Positions 1 through 6,836 are shown, counted from the stretch's first letter. The stretch: DNA of 7,445 nucleotides from Nitrospirota bacterium (GCA_021838765.1 JAKCCY010000130.1:1-7445), one strand, 5' to 3'. Translations and numbers: made by a program. The notes: generated from the letters alone by a model not told the origin.

Positions 1-2
1 AT

Positions 3-34
3 CTAAAAGAACCCTCTCCTGTGGGGTGGAGAGG
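3..34 (-). terminator. Rho-independent-type terminator of the chemoreceptor gene
   Basis: Read on the minus strand, a 7-bp GC-rich stem (CCTCTCC pairing with GGAGAGG, plus-strand 28-34 and 13-19) encloses an 8-nt loop and is followed by GTTCTTTTAG, a short interrupted U-tract. It starts 22 bp after the chemoreceptor stop codon, where an intrinsic terminator would be expected. The U-tract is modest, so termination efficiency is uncertain. Confidence 0.6.
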
Positions 35-56
35 CCACCTCCAAACTCCTCCCGCG

Positions 57-1685
57 CTAAAGGGTAAATTTTTGGACGAGGATCTGAAACTTTTCCGATT
101 GCGAGAAGAGCATTGAGGACACTTCCGTCAGCGTTTTATGGCCCTGAAGCATTTGTTCGGAGAGCTGGTTGATCCTAAGCGCGGTGTCTCGCGAATTTGC
201 CTCCTCCTGGCGAAGCTCGTCAAAGGAGTGTTCCACCTGCTTCATCAAATCCGGAAGGGCTTCGACCGCATGATGAATGGTCTCAAAGGCCTTTGCCGTC
301 TCATCCGTGAATCCTCCCCCTTCAAAGACCGCCTTTTGCGCCTGCTCCATCAGGGTACTTGTCTCCTGAAACATCATCTGAATCTCCTCGACAATCTGTC
401 CGATTTCCTCCGTCGACTGGGAGCTCCGCAAGGAAAGCTTGCGAACCTCTTCGGCCACCACGGCAAACCCTCTTCCCTGCTCCCCGGCACGAGCGGCTTC
501 AATCGCCGCATTCAAGGCGAGAAGATTTGTCTGTGCCGCAATGTCCCGGACGCTCTGGGTCGCCTTTCCAATACGCAAGACGGAACCGGAGAGTTTTTGG
601 AGGGCGTCCCGGGTCTTACGAATATTGCTGAGAATTTCATCAAAAGACCCCCGGGATCTTTCCCCGATCCGCACCCCTTCATTCGTGATGTCGACCACAT
701 TCCGAGCTTCTTTTGTTGTCCTCTCCGTCAGCTCCTGGGACTGGGAAATAGTTCGTTCCATATGCTCAACGATGGAAACCACGTTGGCCACGGCCTCCTT
801 GATCTCTTTCGTGTTGGCATCGGTCAGGGACGAAATGTCGGAGAGTTCTCCCGCCTTGTCCGACATGCTTGCGCTCACCGTGACGAGATCGGTCACGATT
901 TTTCGAAATTCGTCGAACACTCTCCTGAGCGTCTCGATGATCTGGGCAAATTCATCATGGTGCGGATCCTCCGGAACGGGACGCAGGTCGAAGCGGGCCA
1001 ATTTTTCGGACACCGCCACCGAAGTCTTGATGCCCTTTCGAAATCTCGAGAAAACCATGCCCATGACCGCAAATGTCATCAGAAAACCGATCCCGACCAC
1101 CGACAGGGAAACGAGCATGGTCCGATGGTAGGCCCGGGTTAGATCTGTGTTCTTCACGGCCAACTCCTTCTGGGACAGACGCATGAGCCGCTGAATGTCC
1201 CTGCGGATTTTTCTCCACTGGGAGACCTCCTCTGTTCCCAACAGGCGCATCGCCCCGTCGCGATCCGTCTTGGCCATGTCAAGGATCCGATGAATCGTGT
1301 CGATGTGCCCCTTGAGTAACTCTCCGAGGCCTTCGAGCTCCCTCTCCCCCGTCCTTCTCAACACGGGATCGGCGTTAGTCACGATCGACGTTTTGGCCTG
1401 ACCGATGAGTCCAATCATCGCGGTCCGGAATTTTCGGAGATTGTCCTTCGCAACGTTATCCTTGGGATTAATGAGAAGATTGCGAAGAGCCATCTCTTCG
1501 AGAAGGGCATTAGAGAGAATGTTTTGGTAGGAAGCGACAAGGGGCTGATCCTTGTCGAAGATGCGTTTGACCTCTCCCCGATAGTGCGCCATCCCTGAAA
1601 GAGATACCCAAAAGGCATAGCCGATAAGAACGGCCGAAAGTCCCATCGCAAAAGAAAACCTTGCCGACACATGATTTAGACTCAT
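57..1685 (-). CDS. Methyl-accepting chemotaxis protein (membrane chemoreceptor)
   Basis: A 542-residue transmembrane chemoreceptor that would signal to the CheA/CheW complex at the inner membrane. A short N-terminal tail precedes TM1 (about residues 12-32). A mostly helical periplasmic domain (about 33-188) resembles the four-helix-bundle MCP sensors; its ligand cannot be told from sequence. TM2 is about 190-213, followed by HAMP (about 214-265) and a long coiled-coil signalling domain (about 270-542). The highly conserved hairpin tip is at about 381-420, containing [20 protein letters not shown] and then [14 protein letters not shown]. There is no C-terminal NWETF-like pentapeptide for CheR/CheB docking. 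The start is ATG at 1685, because an AAGGAGA ribosome site sits 5 nt upstream and the hydrophobic TM1 follows; the open frame extends to 1856 but that extension looks non-coding. It is divergent from the transposase remnant and followed by a hairpin terminator, so probably monocistronic. The family call is very secure; the specific receptor type is unknown. Confidence 0.95.
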   Translation of the reverse strand: MSLNHVSARFSFAMGLSAVLIGYAFWVSLSGMAHYRGEVKRIFDKDQPLVASYQNILSNALLEEMALRNLLINPKDNVAKDNLRKFRTAMIGLIGQAKTSIVTNADPVLRRTGERELEGLGELLKGHIDTIHRILDMAKTDRDGAMRLLGTEEVSQWRKIRRDIQRLMRLSQKELAVKNTDLTRAYHRTMLVSLSVVGIGFLMTFAVMGMVFSRFRKGIKTSVAVSEKLARFDLRPVPEDPHHDEFAQIIETLRRVFDEFRKIVTDLVTVSASMSDKAGELSDISSLTDANTKEIKEAVANVVSIVEHMERTISQSQELTERTTKEARNVVDITNEGVRIGERSRGSFDEILSNIRKTRDALQKLSGSVLRIGKATQSVRDIAAQTNLLALNAAIEAARAGEQGRGFAVVAEEVRKLSLRSSQSTEEIGQIVEEIQMMFQETSTLMEQAQKAVFEGGGFTDETAKAFETIHHAVEALPDLMKQVEHSFDELRQEEANSRDTALRINQLSEQMLQGHKTLTEVSSMLFSQSEKFQILVQKFTL

Positions 1686-1690
1686 AAATG

Positions 1691-1697
1691 TCTCCTT
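1691..1697 (-). promoter_or_regulatory. Shine-Dalgarno site of the chemoreceptor gene
   Basis: AAGGAGA on the minus strand, 5 nt before the ATG at 1685. It decides the start over the longer in-frame ATG at 1856, which would add a 57-residue proline- and charge-rich segment with no family resemblance. Confidence 0.75.
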
Positions 1698-1888
1698 CCC
1701 TAGCAGAAAAATGACAATCTCACTTTCTCGCAATATCTTTTCGGTTTGTGGTCCGTCCACAGTCGCTCTCTCCGCTCCTGGGCAATGTGTTGATGGACGA
1801 AGTGGACAAGGAACTGGTGTCAGTTTCGGGGCAGCAATTCCACATTTAAGGTCCATAGAGGATTTCTAAAACTTTTTCTTCAAAGATC

Positions 1889-1900
1889 CCTGTCAACAGG
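1889..1900. repeat. Operator-like imperfect palindrome CCTGT-CA-ACAGG
   Basis: Two 5-bp arms in inverted orientation around a 2-bp centre. It overlaps the minus-strand TTGACA hexamer about 200 bp upstream of the chemoreceptor start. The size suits a dimeric regulator, but a short repeat like this can also occur by chance. Confidence 0.35.
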
Positions 1901-1923
1901 CTCTTTCCTGCTTATATTAAAAT

Positions 1924-1952
1924 AGCATTCATTGAAGGTCGCTTAGAATGCT
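1924..1952. repeat. 7-bp inverted repeat AGCATTC / GAATGCT
   Basis: Perfect 7-bp arms at 1924-1930 and 1946-1952 separated by 15 nt, 34 bp before the transposase start codon. It could be an operator, an insertion-sequence end structure or chance. No run of U follows, so it is not a terminator. Confidence 0.35.
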
Positions 1953-1986
1953 GGACACAGACCGTTGCTTCTGATACAGTGGAGGC

Positions 1987-2727
1987 ATGGCCCCCTCCAC
2001 ACAGACCCCTGGCTCGTCATCGAGCCCCCGGAAGCGAAAACGATCCAAGGGACGGTATTCGTCCTTTGATGAGGTCGTCGTCGCCCTGAGAGATCTGGCT
2101 CCCTCTCTGCCCGATGCCCGACAGTCCTCTCATCCTGCCCGACGTTACGAGATGCGGGATGCGCTTCTCTCCGCATTCTCGGTCTTCTACTTTCAGCATC
2201 CCTCCTTTCTCGATGCCCAACGGGAGAACCAGAAGAGGCTCGGACGCAATAATGCCTCCACGATCTTCGGGGTCTTCAAGATTCCCTCCGACCCCCATAT
2301 CCGGCGTCTTCTCGATCCCGTCCCTCCGTCGAGCGTCTCGTCCCTGATCTTTGATATCGGGGACTCCCTTCGGGAGCAGGGCCATCTCGACTCCTACCGC
2401 ACGTCGATCGGCTACTTGCTCGTTCTCGACGGGACCCAGACCGTCTCCTCCGACACGATCTCCTGTCCGTCGTGTCTCTCCAAGCGACAAACGAAGGACC
2501 CCGACTCGGTCACCTATTCCCATGCGGCCGTCACGCCCGTTCTCGTTCGTCCGGGAGAGGCCCGGGTCATTGCCCTGCCTCCGGAGTTCATCGCCCGGGA
2601 AGACGGTCAGGAAAAGCAGGACTCCGAGATCAAGGCTTCCAGTCATGCATTTATTGAAGCGCCTCTCCCCCCTCTTATCGACATTCTGAAACCCGTGTTC
2701 CAGCCCGTCAACCCCGGTCTCTCTTGA
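1987..2727 (+). pseudogene. Truncated transposase (5' half of an ISNCY-like transposase)
   Basis: A 246-residue remnant of a transposase. From about residue 52 to 217 it follows, from memory, a transposase family often labelled ISNCY. Recognisable blocks are a helical segment with RYEMRDALLSAFSVFYFQ, GRNNASTIFGVFKIPSDPHI followed by RRLLDPVPP, LVLDGT (Asp148, likely first acidic residue of the DDE site), a CPSC pair (160-163), a TYSHAAVTPVLV block and REDGQEKQDSE (203-213). Family members run to roughly twice this length, and the rest of the catalytic domain is absent. After about residue 218 the sequence becomes proline-rich, unlike the family, and stops at 2725-2727, consistent with a deletion junction. 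The basic, serine-rich N-terminus (about 1-24) is not obviously conserved. The ATG at 1987 has GGAGG only 1 nt upstream, which is too close for good initiation. It is almost certainly inactive. Exact IS family is uncertain. Confidence 0.8.
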
Positions 2728-2742
2728 GAAAAGAGTCTCAAG
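2723..2742. repeat. Inverted repeat over the stop of the transposase remnant
   Basis: CTTGAGA (2723-2729) and TCTCAAG (2736-2742) form perfect 7-bp arms around a 6-nt loop, spanning the TGA at 2725-2727. No T-run follows, so it is not a classical terminator. It could be a scar of an insertion-sequence end or chance. Confidence 0.35.
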
Positions 2743-2939
2743 GAATCCCTTCTCTCTTCCGATAATACCGAGAGCGGTGTCATTCATGAATCCCGTTCGG
2801 ACGTAAGACCGAAAAGAAGACACTTTTCCCGGAAATCTTTTATCGAGGCACACATCTTTCTGTCATCCTGCGCCATTTCCATTCCCTGGCTTTCCGGATC
2901 ATCTGCAATCCCTCTCATCGATCTCGTTGAAAGAAGCTT
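2728..2939. other. Gap between transposase remnant and the RpoN-like gene
   Basis: About 210 bp. I see no region I (the Gln/Leu-rich start) of a sigma-54 factor in any forward frame, so the missing N-terminus of the next gene is not hidden here by a simple frameshift. Small symmetric elements are ATTCATGAAT (2782-2791, perfect palindrome) and TTTCC-C-GGAAA (2825-2835). The frame of the next gene is closed by a TGA at 2928-2930. Its probable content is a 5' untranslated region plus debris of the IS-related rearrangement. Confidence 0.4.
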
Positions 2940-4109
2940 TTGCTCCCTATGCCTCCCCTTGCCCCGGATCTTTTTGGAAAGATTCTCCTTTCACGCTTTC
3001 TTGAACTTCCCCTCCGGCGTTTCGACTCTTTTGTCAAAAAGCTTGATGCCGACTCGCACGCTCTGCAACATTCCGGGATCATCTCCGCGGGAACCCTCAG
3101 CGGTTCCCGACTCTCTCCGTCGCCCCCTAAAGAGGGACAGACCTTCGGAGAAATCGTCATGGAGGAGGGCCATCCCCAGATTCTCTGGCACAGTTCGAGC
3201 TTTGTCCGGGAGTACCGGATGGACGATACGGTGATCAGTCGTTTGCTTGGGCAGGAGGGGATCGGAGGGGGTTTCGGCAGAACTGTCCGCCGTCTCCGTC
3301 TGGTCAACAGCCGGAACCGTCTTGCCTCCCATATCGTCCGGTTCGTGCTCCACGCTCAGGCCGAATACATCAGGACCGGAGATCTTCTCGCGCTTCGCCC
3401 TCTTCCCTATGTTCGCCTCTCCGAAAAGCTCCCCTTTAGCCCCTGGTTTCCCAAGGGGATCGATCCGACCCGCATCTCGCGCATTCTCCGCCATTTCCCC
3501 CTTGTTTATCCGGTGGGAAATGTTCGGGAGCTTTCCGAACTATGCCCGACCTTCAGGACGACGTGTTGCCATTTCGTGAATGACGTGATAAAAAGTGAAA
3601 AATCGCTGATCCAGAAAGGCTCCATTCACGGTCCCCTTTCGGACGGCGAGATTGCCCGGCGCATCGAAGAGGCCTTTGCTGTTTCCCTTTCCCGCCGGAC
3701 GGTCGCCCACATCCGGAGGGCCTTGGGAATCCCCGAAAGAATCGGACGGACGACGGCGGAGATCTACCGGGACGCGACGGCAGGATTTTCCCTGCCGGTT
3801 CCCCTCTCGCCCTGTTCGGTGAGAGAGTCGGCTCCTGTCTGCTCCGGAGTCTACGAGATCAGCTCCTTTGTTCCCGGAGAGCCGGAAAAGGTGCTTTATA
3901 TCGGGTCCTCCCGGAACCTCAGGAAAAGATTGTCCCATCATCTGTATTCATCCGGCGGCAACCCGCTTCTTCGGGAGAGGATCTCCGAAGGCGCCCGGTT
4001 CCGCTATCGCATTTTCGAGGAGGACTGGCGAACCGCAGAGCGAACCCTCTACCGATCTTTCCTGAATACCTTCGGCACCCCCCCGGAATGCAACCGGGCA
4101 AGCCCCTAG
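2940..4109 (+). CDS. Sigma-54 (RpoN) C-terminal-like protein fused to a GIY-YIG nuclease
   Basis: A 389-residue two-part protein. Residues about 68-275 follow the C-terminal part of RpoN: the end of the core-binding region (about 68-120), the start of the DNA-binding domain (SRNRLASHIVRFVLHAQAEY, 124-143), an HTH-like segment (about 155-201, with DPTRISR where RpoN has its recognition-helix ESTVSR), PLSDGEIARRIEE (232-244), and an RpoN-box-like SRRTVAHIRRALGIP (251-265; canonical ARRTVAKYRE). Region I, which binds activator ATPases, and much of the core-binding domain are missing; E. coli RpoN has about 200 more residues before its box. After a short linker, residues about 302-389 form a GIY-YIG domain: GVY (303-305), YIG (320-322), Arg330, catalytic-type Glu367 and terminal Asn385. 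The start is uncertain: TTG 2940 or ATG 2949, with only a weak AAGAAG site upstream and an in-frame stop at 2928. It ends 17 bp before the leader ATG of the next gene, so cotranscription is likely. Function is inferred: a DNA-binding nuclease or a sigma-54 competitor, or alternatively a 5'-truncated relic. Confidence 0.82.
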   Translation: MLPMPPLAPDLFGKILLSRFLELPLRRFDSFVKKLDADSHALQHSGIISAGTLSGSRLSPSPPKEGQTFGEIVMEEGHPQILWHSSSFVREYRMDDTVISRLLGQEGIGGGFGRTVRRLRLVNSRNRLASHIVRFVLHAQAEYIRTGDLLALRPLPYVRLSEKLPFSPWFPKGIDPTRISRILRHFPLVYPVGNVRELSELCPTFRTTCCHFVNDVIKSEKSLIQKGSIHGPLSDGEIARRIEEAFAVSLSRRTVAHIRRALGIPERIGRTTAEIYRDATAGFSLPVPLSPCSVRESAPVCSGVYEISSFVPGEPEKVLYIGSSRNLRKRLSHHLYSSGGNPLLRERISEGARFRYRIFEEDWRTAERTLYRSFLNTFGTPPECNRASP

Positions 4110-4226
4110 ATCGAAGGAGGGGGCGGATGACCCTAACCGGTCACTTTGTGGAGGAAGGATGGACAGGTTTTTGCGCAAGCAAGCAAGCAAGCAAGCAAGC
4201 AAGCCGGGTCGGAGACGGACGACCTT
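4110..4226 (+). promoter_or_regulatory. Repeat-bearing translation leader of the GGDEF-EAL gene
   Basis: This 117-bp leader holds several competing translation signals. AAGGAGG (4114-4120) lies 6 nt before ATG 4127. GGAGG (4150-4154) lies 4 nt before ATG 4159. TTG 4146 is in the main frame but has no clear ribosome site. GGAGA (4211-4215) precedes ATG 4227 of the main gene by 11 nt. The seven AAGC units (4177-4204) lie between the first three starts and the main ATG. With seven units the two strong upstream starts are out of frame, and their products end at 4273 and 4236, both just past ATG 4227. That overlap could allow translational coupling. I see no promoter here, so transcription probably comes from the RpoN-like gene upstream. 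Confidence 0.55.
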
Positions 4227-4273
4227 ATGTCCATAGACCCCTCCGCGTCCGTCGGGGGCCCTCCGGAATCTGA
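4127..4273 (+). other. Leader ORF with the best ribosome site, out of frame at seven repeats
   Basis: ATG 4127 follows an AAGGAGG site at 6-nt spacing, the strongest initiation signal in the leader. It reads 48 codons through the AAGC repeat (Lys-Gln-Ala-Ser repeats) to a TGA at 4271-4273. No family resemblance is seen. Removing one AAGC unit would join it in frame to the globin-coupled GGDEF-EAL protein, so it may be the true N-terminus in another repeat state rather than a separate gene. Confidence 0.4.
4177..4204. repeat. Tetranucleotide tandem repeat (AAGC)7
   Basis: Seven perfect AAGC units (28 bp), preceded by GC so that the pure run covers 30 bp (4175-4204). Tetranucleotide runs of this kind mutate by slipped-strand mispairing in known contingency loci. 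The unit length is not a multiple of three, so each gain or loss changes the frame. No stop codon arises in any forward frame of the repeat. Confidence 0.95.
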
Positions 4274-6797
4274 CCCCGACGGACACGATCCTCGTCGCTG
4301 GCTCGATCTCTTTGGATTTACGGAAGAAGACCGGTTTCGCCTTCTGTCGCTCCGCCCCATCGTCTCTTCCGCCCAGCCGGATCTCGTCGACGCCTTCCTC
4401 CGGCACCTGGCCTCCCATGCCCCGACCCATGCCCGGATTCCCTCCGAACCCGCCCGCCTTGATCGCTTCAAGTCCGTCCTGACTGAGTACTTCGACCGTC
4501 TGACGTCGGGTCTTTATGAGGGGGACTATATCCGTTCCCGCCACCATGTGGGAACCCTTCATGTGGAAATGGGAACGCCGCCCGAGTGGTACCTTGGGGC
4601 CTGGATCCGTTATCTTTCCTCGTTTCTGGAGCAAGGACTCCCATTCCAAGCCGATCGGGATCTCCGGGAATCCACGGAGGTCCTGGGATCCTTTCTGAAG
4701 ATCGTCTTCTTCGACATCGCCCTGACCCTGCATGCCTATTTCGGCGAAACGCTCCGCAAATCCCGGCTTTTGGACGAGTACGACGACAAGCTCCTCGAGA
4801 ATCTCCCGGACGGACTCCTCCTGCTTGACCATGACAACATCATTCTCTCGGCCAATCCGGCGTTCTTTCGGCAATTTGGACTCACGGATGGTGAAGTTCT
4901 GGGGCATCCCCTCCCCTCCATCCTTCGCGCCGAAGGACTGGAGGAGGCTCTCACGGAGGTCATGAGTCGGGGACTCCTCCGCCGGACCCTCCAGATTTTC
5001 ACGGCAGACGGGCTCCCCTCCCAGACCCCCCATCCGGTCCGGATCACCCTGACCCGGATCCATCCGACCGAGAAGGACGTCCAGACCCTCGCTCTCTTCG
5101 AGGACCTGAGCCTCGAACACTCCCTGCGAACCCAGGCCGAGGGAATCGAACGACGCTTCATCACCCTTGCGGAAACGGCCATTACAGGGATCGTCCTTGT
5201 CGACTCTGCTGGGACCGTCCTCTATTTCAATGCCGCCGCCGAGCGGATCTTCGGCGTCCGTCGCGCCCAGATCCAGGGGCACTCTTTCGCCTCTCTCCTT
5301 CCCGACTTTCCCCTCTCCTCCCTTCCTCAGGGCAGGGAGGACCAAGGGCTTGTCGCGGAAACCCAAGGTTGCCGGAAGGACGGGTCGCCCTTTCCGGTGG
5401 AGGTCTCCGCCAGCCGCTTCCGCGACGGAGAGCGGGACTTCGTCACGCTCGTTCTCCGGGATCTGACCGAACAAAAGGAGTTCGAATCCCGCCTCCGTCA
5501 GGTCGCCCACACCGACCCCCTGACGGGGCTTCCCAACCGGACCGCCCTCGTGGATCACCTCTCCCGCCTTCTTATGGCTCAGGATCCCTCTCGCATAAAG
5601 GGCGGCGGCCTCCTCTATCTCGACCTGGACCGCTTCAAGGGGATCAATGACTCGTTGGGCCACGAGCGTGGAGACGCCCTGATCCGGGAGGTCGGGAAAC
5701 GGTTGACCTCCTGCGTCCGGCGAAGCGACCTTATCGCCCGGACGGGGGGAGACGAATTCATGGTGGTTCTGGAGGGAGTGACCGACCGGGACGGCCTCCG
5801 GAAAATCGCCGAGACGATCCTGTCCGAGGTGGCCCGCCCGTTCGACCTCGATCAGGTTCCGGTCTTCGTGAACGCCAGCATCGGGATCGTCGTCTGGCCG
5901 AAGGACGGCGAAACCTCGGACGTTCTGCTCCGTCGGGCCGACATTGCCATGTACCGCGCCAAGGAGATCGGCCACGCCGCCGTCGCTTATGTCGAAGAAG
6001 ACGGTCAAAAGGGGCGCCAGAAGTACGAGACGGAACGGGAGCTTCGACGGGCCCTCGAGGACAACGAATTCGTGCTCTACTACCAGCCTCAGGTGGACCT
6101 GTCCTCCCGCCGGCTGGTCGGCGCGGAAGCCCTCCTCCGCTGGAATCACCCCAAGAACGGACTCGTGGCTCCCGACCAGTTCATTCCGGTTGCCGAAAGT
6201 TCAGGGCTCATCGTCGCCATCGGCACCTGGGTCATCGAGGAGGCCTGCCGCCAAATGGTCCGATGGAAAAAGGCCGGAGTCTTGACCTTCCGATTGACGG
6301 TCAACGTCTCCGGCCGCCAGTTCGAACGAGGAAGTCTCGTGGAGATCGTCCGGGCGGCCCTGGAGCGGTCGGGGGCCGAAGGGCGCCTGCTGGAAGTCGA
6401 GATCACGGAAAGCGTCCTGATGGCCCGTCCGCAGACGACGACCGTGCTTCAGGAGTTGTCCAGCCTGGGCGTTCGGACCTCCATCGACGATTTCGGGACG
6501 GGGTATTCGAGCCTTTCCTACCTCACCCGTCTTCCCGTCTACAAGCTCAAGATCGACCGCTCCTTCGTCACGACCCTCCCGTCGGATCCCAACGTGCGGG
6601 CCATCACCACCGCGATCGTCACCATGTCCTCCGCCCTGGGGCTCCGGACGATCGCCGAAGGGGTGGAAACCCGCGAGCAGCTTGAGATTCTCAAAAAGCT
6701 CGGATGCCATGAGATTCAGGGCTATTACTTCAGTCCGCCCCTGCCCGCCGAGGATTTTACCCGATGGACGGCCTCCACCTTTCCTGCCAATGCCTGA
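4227..6797 (+). CDS. Globin-coupled sensor, PAS-PAS-GGDEF-EAL c-di-GMP enzyme
   Basis: A large cytoplasmic sensor enzyme for c-di-GMP turnover. Residues are numbered from the longer TTG 4146 form (883 aa); from ATG 4227 it is 856 aa. Domains in order: protoglobin-type haem sensor (about 52-200) with proximal His139 in VGTLHVEMG followed by TPPEWYLGAW; PAS1 (about 215-322); PAS2 (about 336-445); GGDEF (about 455-617) with DLDRFKGINDSLGH, GGDEF at 534-538 and an RxxD inhibitory site (Arg525-Asp528) exactly five residues before it; EAL (about 632-876) with EALLRW (661-666), NVSGRQF, EITES, DDFGTGYSSL, KIDRSF, AEGVET and QGYYFSPP. Both catalytic centres look intact, so it could make and degrade c-di-GMP, with the balance set by the sensors. 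The B-helix position of the distal Tyr in E. coli DosC (Tyr43) reads Leu85. No transmembrane segment is evident. ATG 4227 was chosen because the conserved globin starts well downstream; upstream starts are complicated by the AAGC repeat. It probably shares an operon with the RpoN-like gene. Confidence 0.93.
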   Translation: MSIDPSASVGGPPESDPDGHDPRRWLDLFGFTEEDRFRLLSLRPIVSSAQPDLVDAFLRHLASHAPTHARIPSEPARLDRFKSVLTEYFDRLTSGLYEGDYIRSRHHVGTLHVEMGTPPEWYLGAWIRYLSSFLEQGLPFQADRDLRESTEVLGSFLKIVFFDIALTLHAYFGETLRKSRLLDEYDDKLLENLPDGLLLLDHDNIILSANPAFFRQFGLTDGEVLGHPLPSILRAEGLEEALTEVMSRGLLRRTLQIFTADGLPSQTPHPVRITLTRIHPTEKDVQTLALFEDLSLEHSLRTQAEGIERRFITLAETAITGIVLVDSAGTVLYFNAAAERIFGVRRAQIQGHSFASLLPDFPLSSLPQGREDQGLVAETQGCRKDGSPFPVEVSASRFRDGERDFVTLVLRDLTEQKEFESRLRQVAHTDPLTGLPNRTALVDHLSRLLMAQDPSRIKGGGLLYLDLDRFKGINDSLGHERGDALIREVGKRLTSCVRRSDLIARTGGDEFMVVLEGVTDRDGLRKIAETILSEVARPFDLDQVPVFVNASIGIVVWPKDGETSDVLLRRADIAMYRAKEIGHAAVAYVEEDGQKGRQKYETERELRRALEDNEFVLYYQPQVDLSSRRLVGAEALLRWNHPKNGLVAPDQFIPVAESSGLIVAIGTWVIEEACRQMVRWKKAGVLTFRLTVNVSGRQFERGSLVEIVRAALERSGAEGRLLEVEITESVLMARPQTTTVLQELSSLGVRTSIDDFGTGYSSLSYLTRLPVYKLKIDRSFVTTLPSDPNVRAITTAIVTMSSALGLRTIAEGVETREQLEILKKLGCHEIQGYYFSPPLPAEDFTRWTASTFPANA

Positions 6798-6836
6798 TTG
6801 TCTCGAGCCTGTCCCTTTCCTGAATTAAAAACATTA

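Larger units (their letters stand above)
1686..1986. other. Divergent intergenic region between chemoreceptor and transposase remnant
   Basis: About 300 bp without a convincing gene. It should hold the chemoreceptor promoter (leftward) and any promoter of the transposase. A TTGACA hexamer occurs on the minus strand (1891-1896), but no good -10 lies 16-18 bp from it, so I do not call a promoter. An AT-rich patch (about 1912-1930) and two inverted repeats (1889-1900 and 1924-1952) are the only structure seen. The left terminal inverted repeat of the lost insertion sequence may lie here, but with no right end it cannot be identified. Confidence 0.5.

Noticed and set aside
138..1142. A 334-codon plus-strand open frame opposite the chemoreceptor.
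   Set aside because: It is the shadow of the conserved MCP signalling domain, and the product resembles no family.
1686..1856. A 57-residue N-terminal extension of the chemoreceptor from ATG 1856.
   Set aside because: A good ribosome site precedes ATG 1685, TM1 begins right after it, and the extension shows no family-like sequence.
2017..2853. A 278-codon minus-strand open frame opposite the transposase remnant.
   Set aside because: The plus strand carries recognisable transposase blocks; the antisense product is Arg/Gly-rich with no motif.
3186..3201. A sigma-54 promoter-like TGGCACA-N4-GAGCT with GG-N10-GC spacing inside the RpoN-like gene.
   Set aside because: It is internal to the coding sequence, the -12 half is a poor match, and such a short pattern is expected by chance. 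It is tempting only because of the gene it lies in.
4177..4204. The AAGC run as a CRISPR or protein-repeat array.
   Set aside because: There are no spacers and the unit is four bases; it is a simple sequence repeat.
3948..6149. A 733-codon open frame on the minus strand opposite the RpoN-like gene end and the GGDEF-EAL gene.
   Set aside because: It lies antisense to clear protein domains, has low-complexity charged and Gly-rich composition typical of the complement of GC-rich genes, and shows no family motif.
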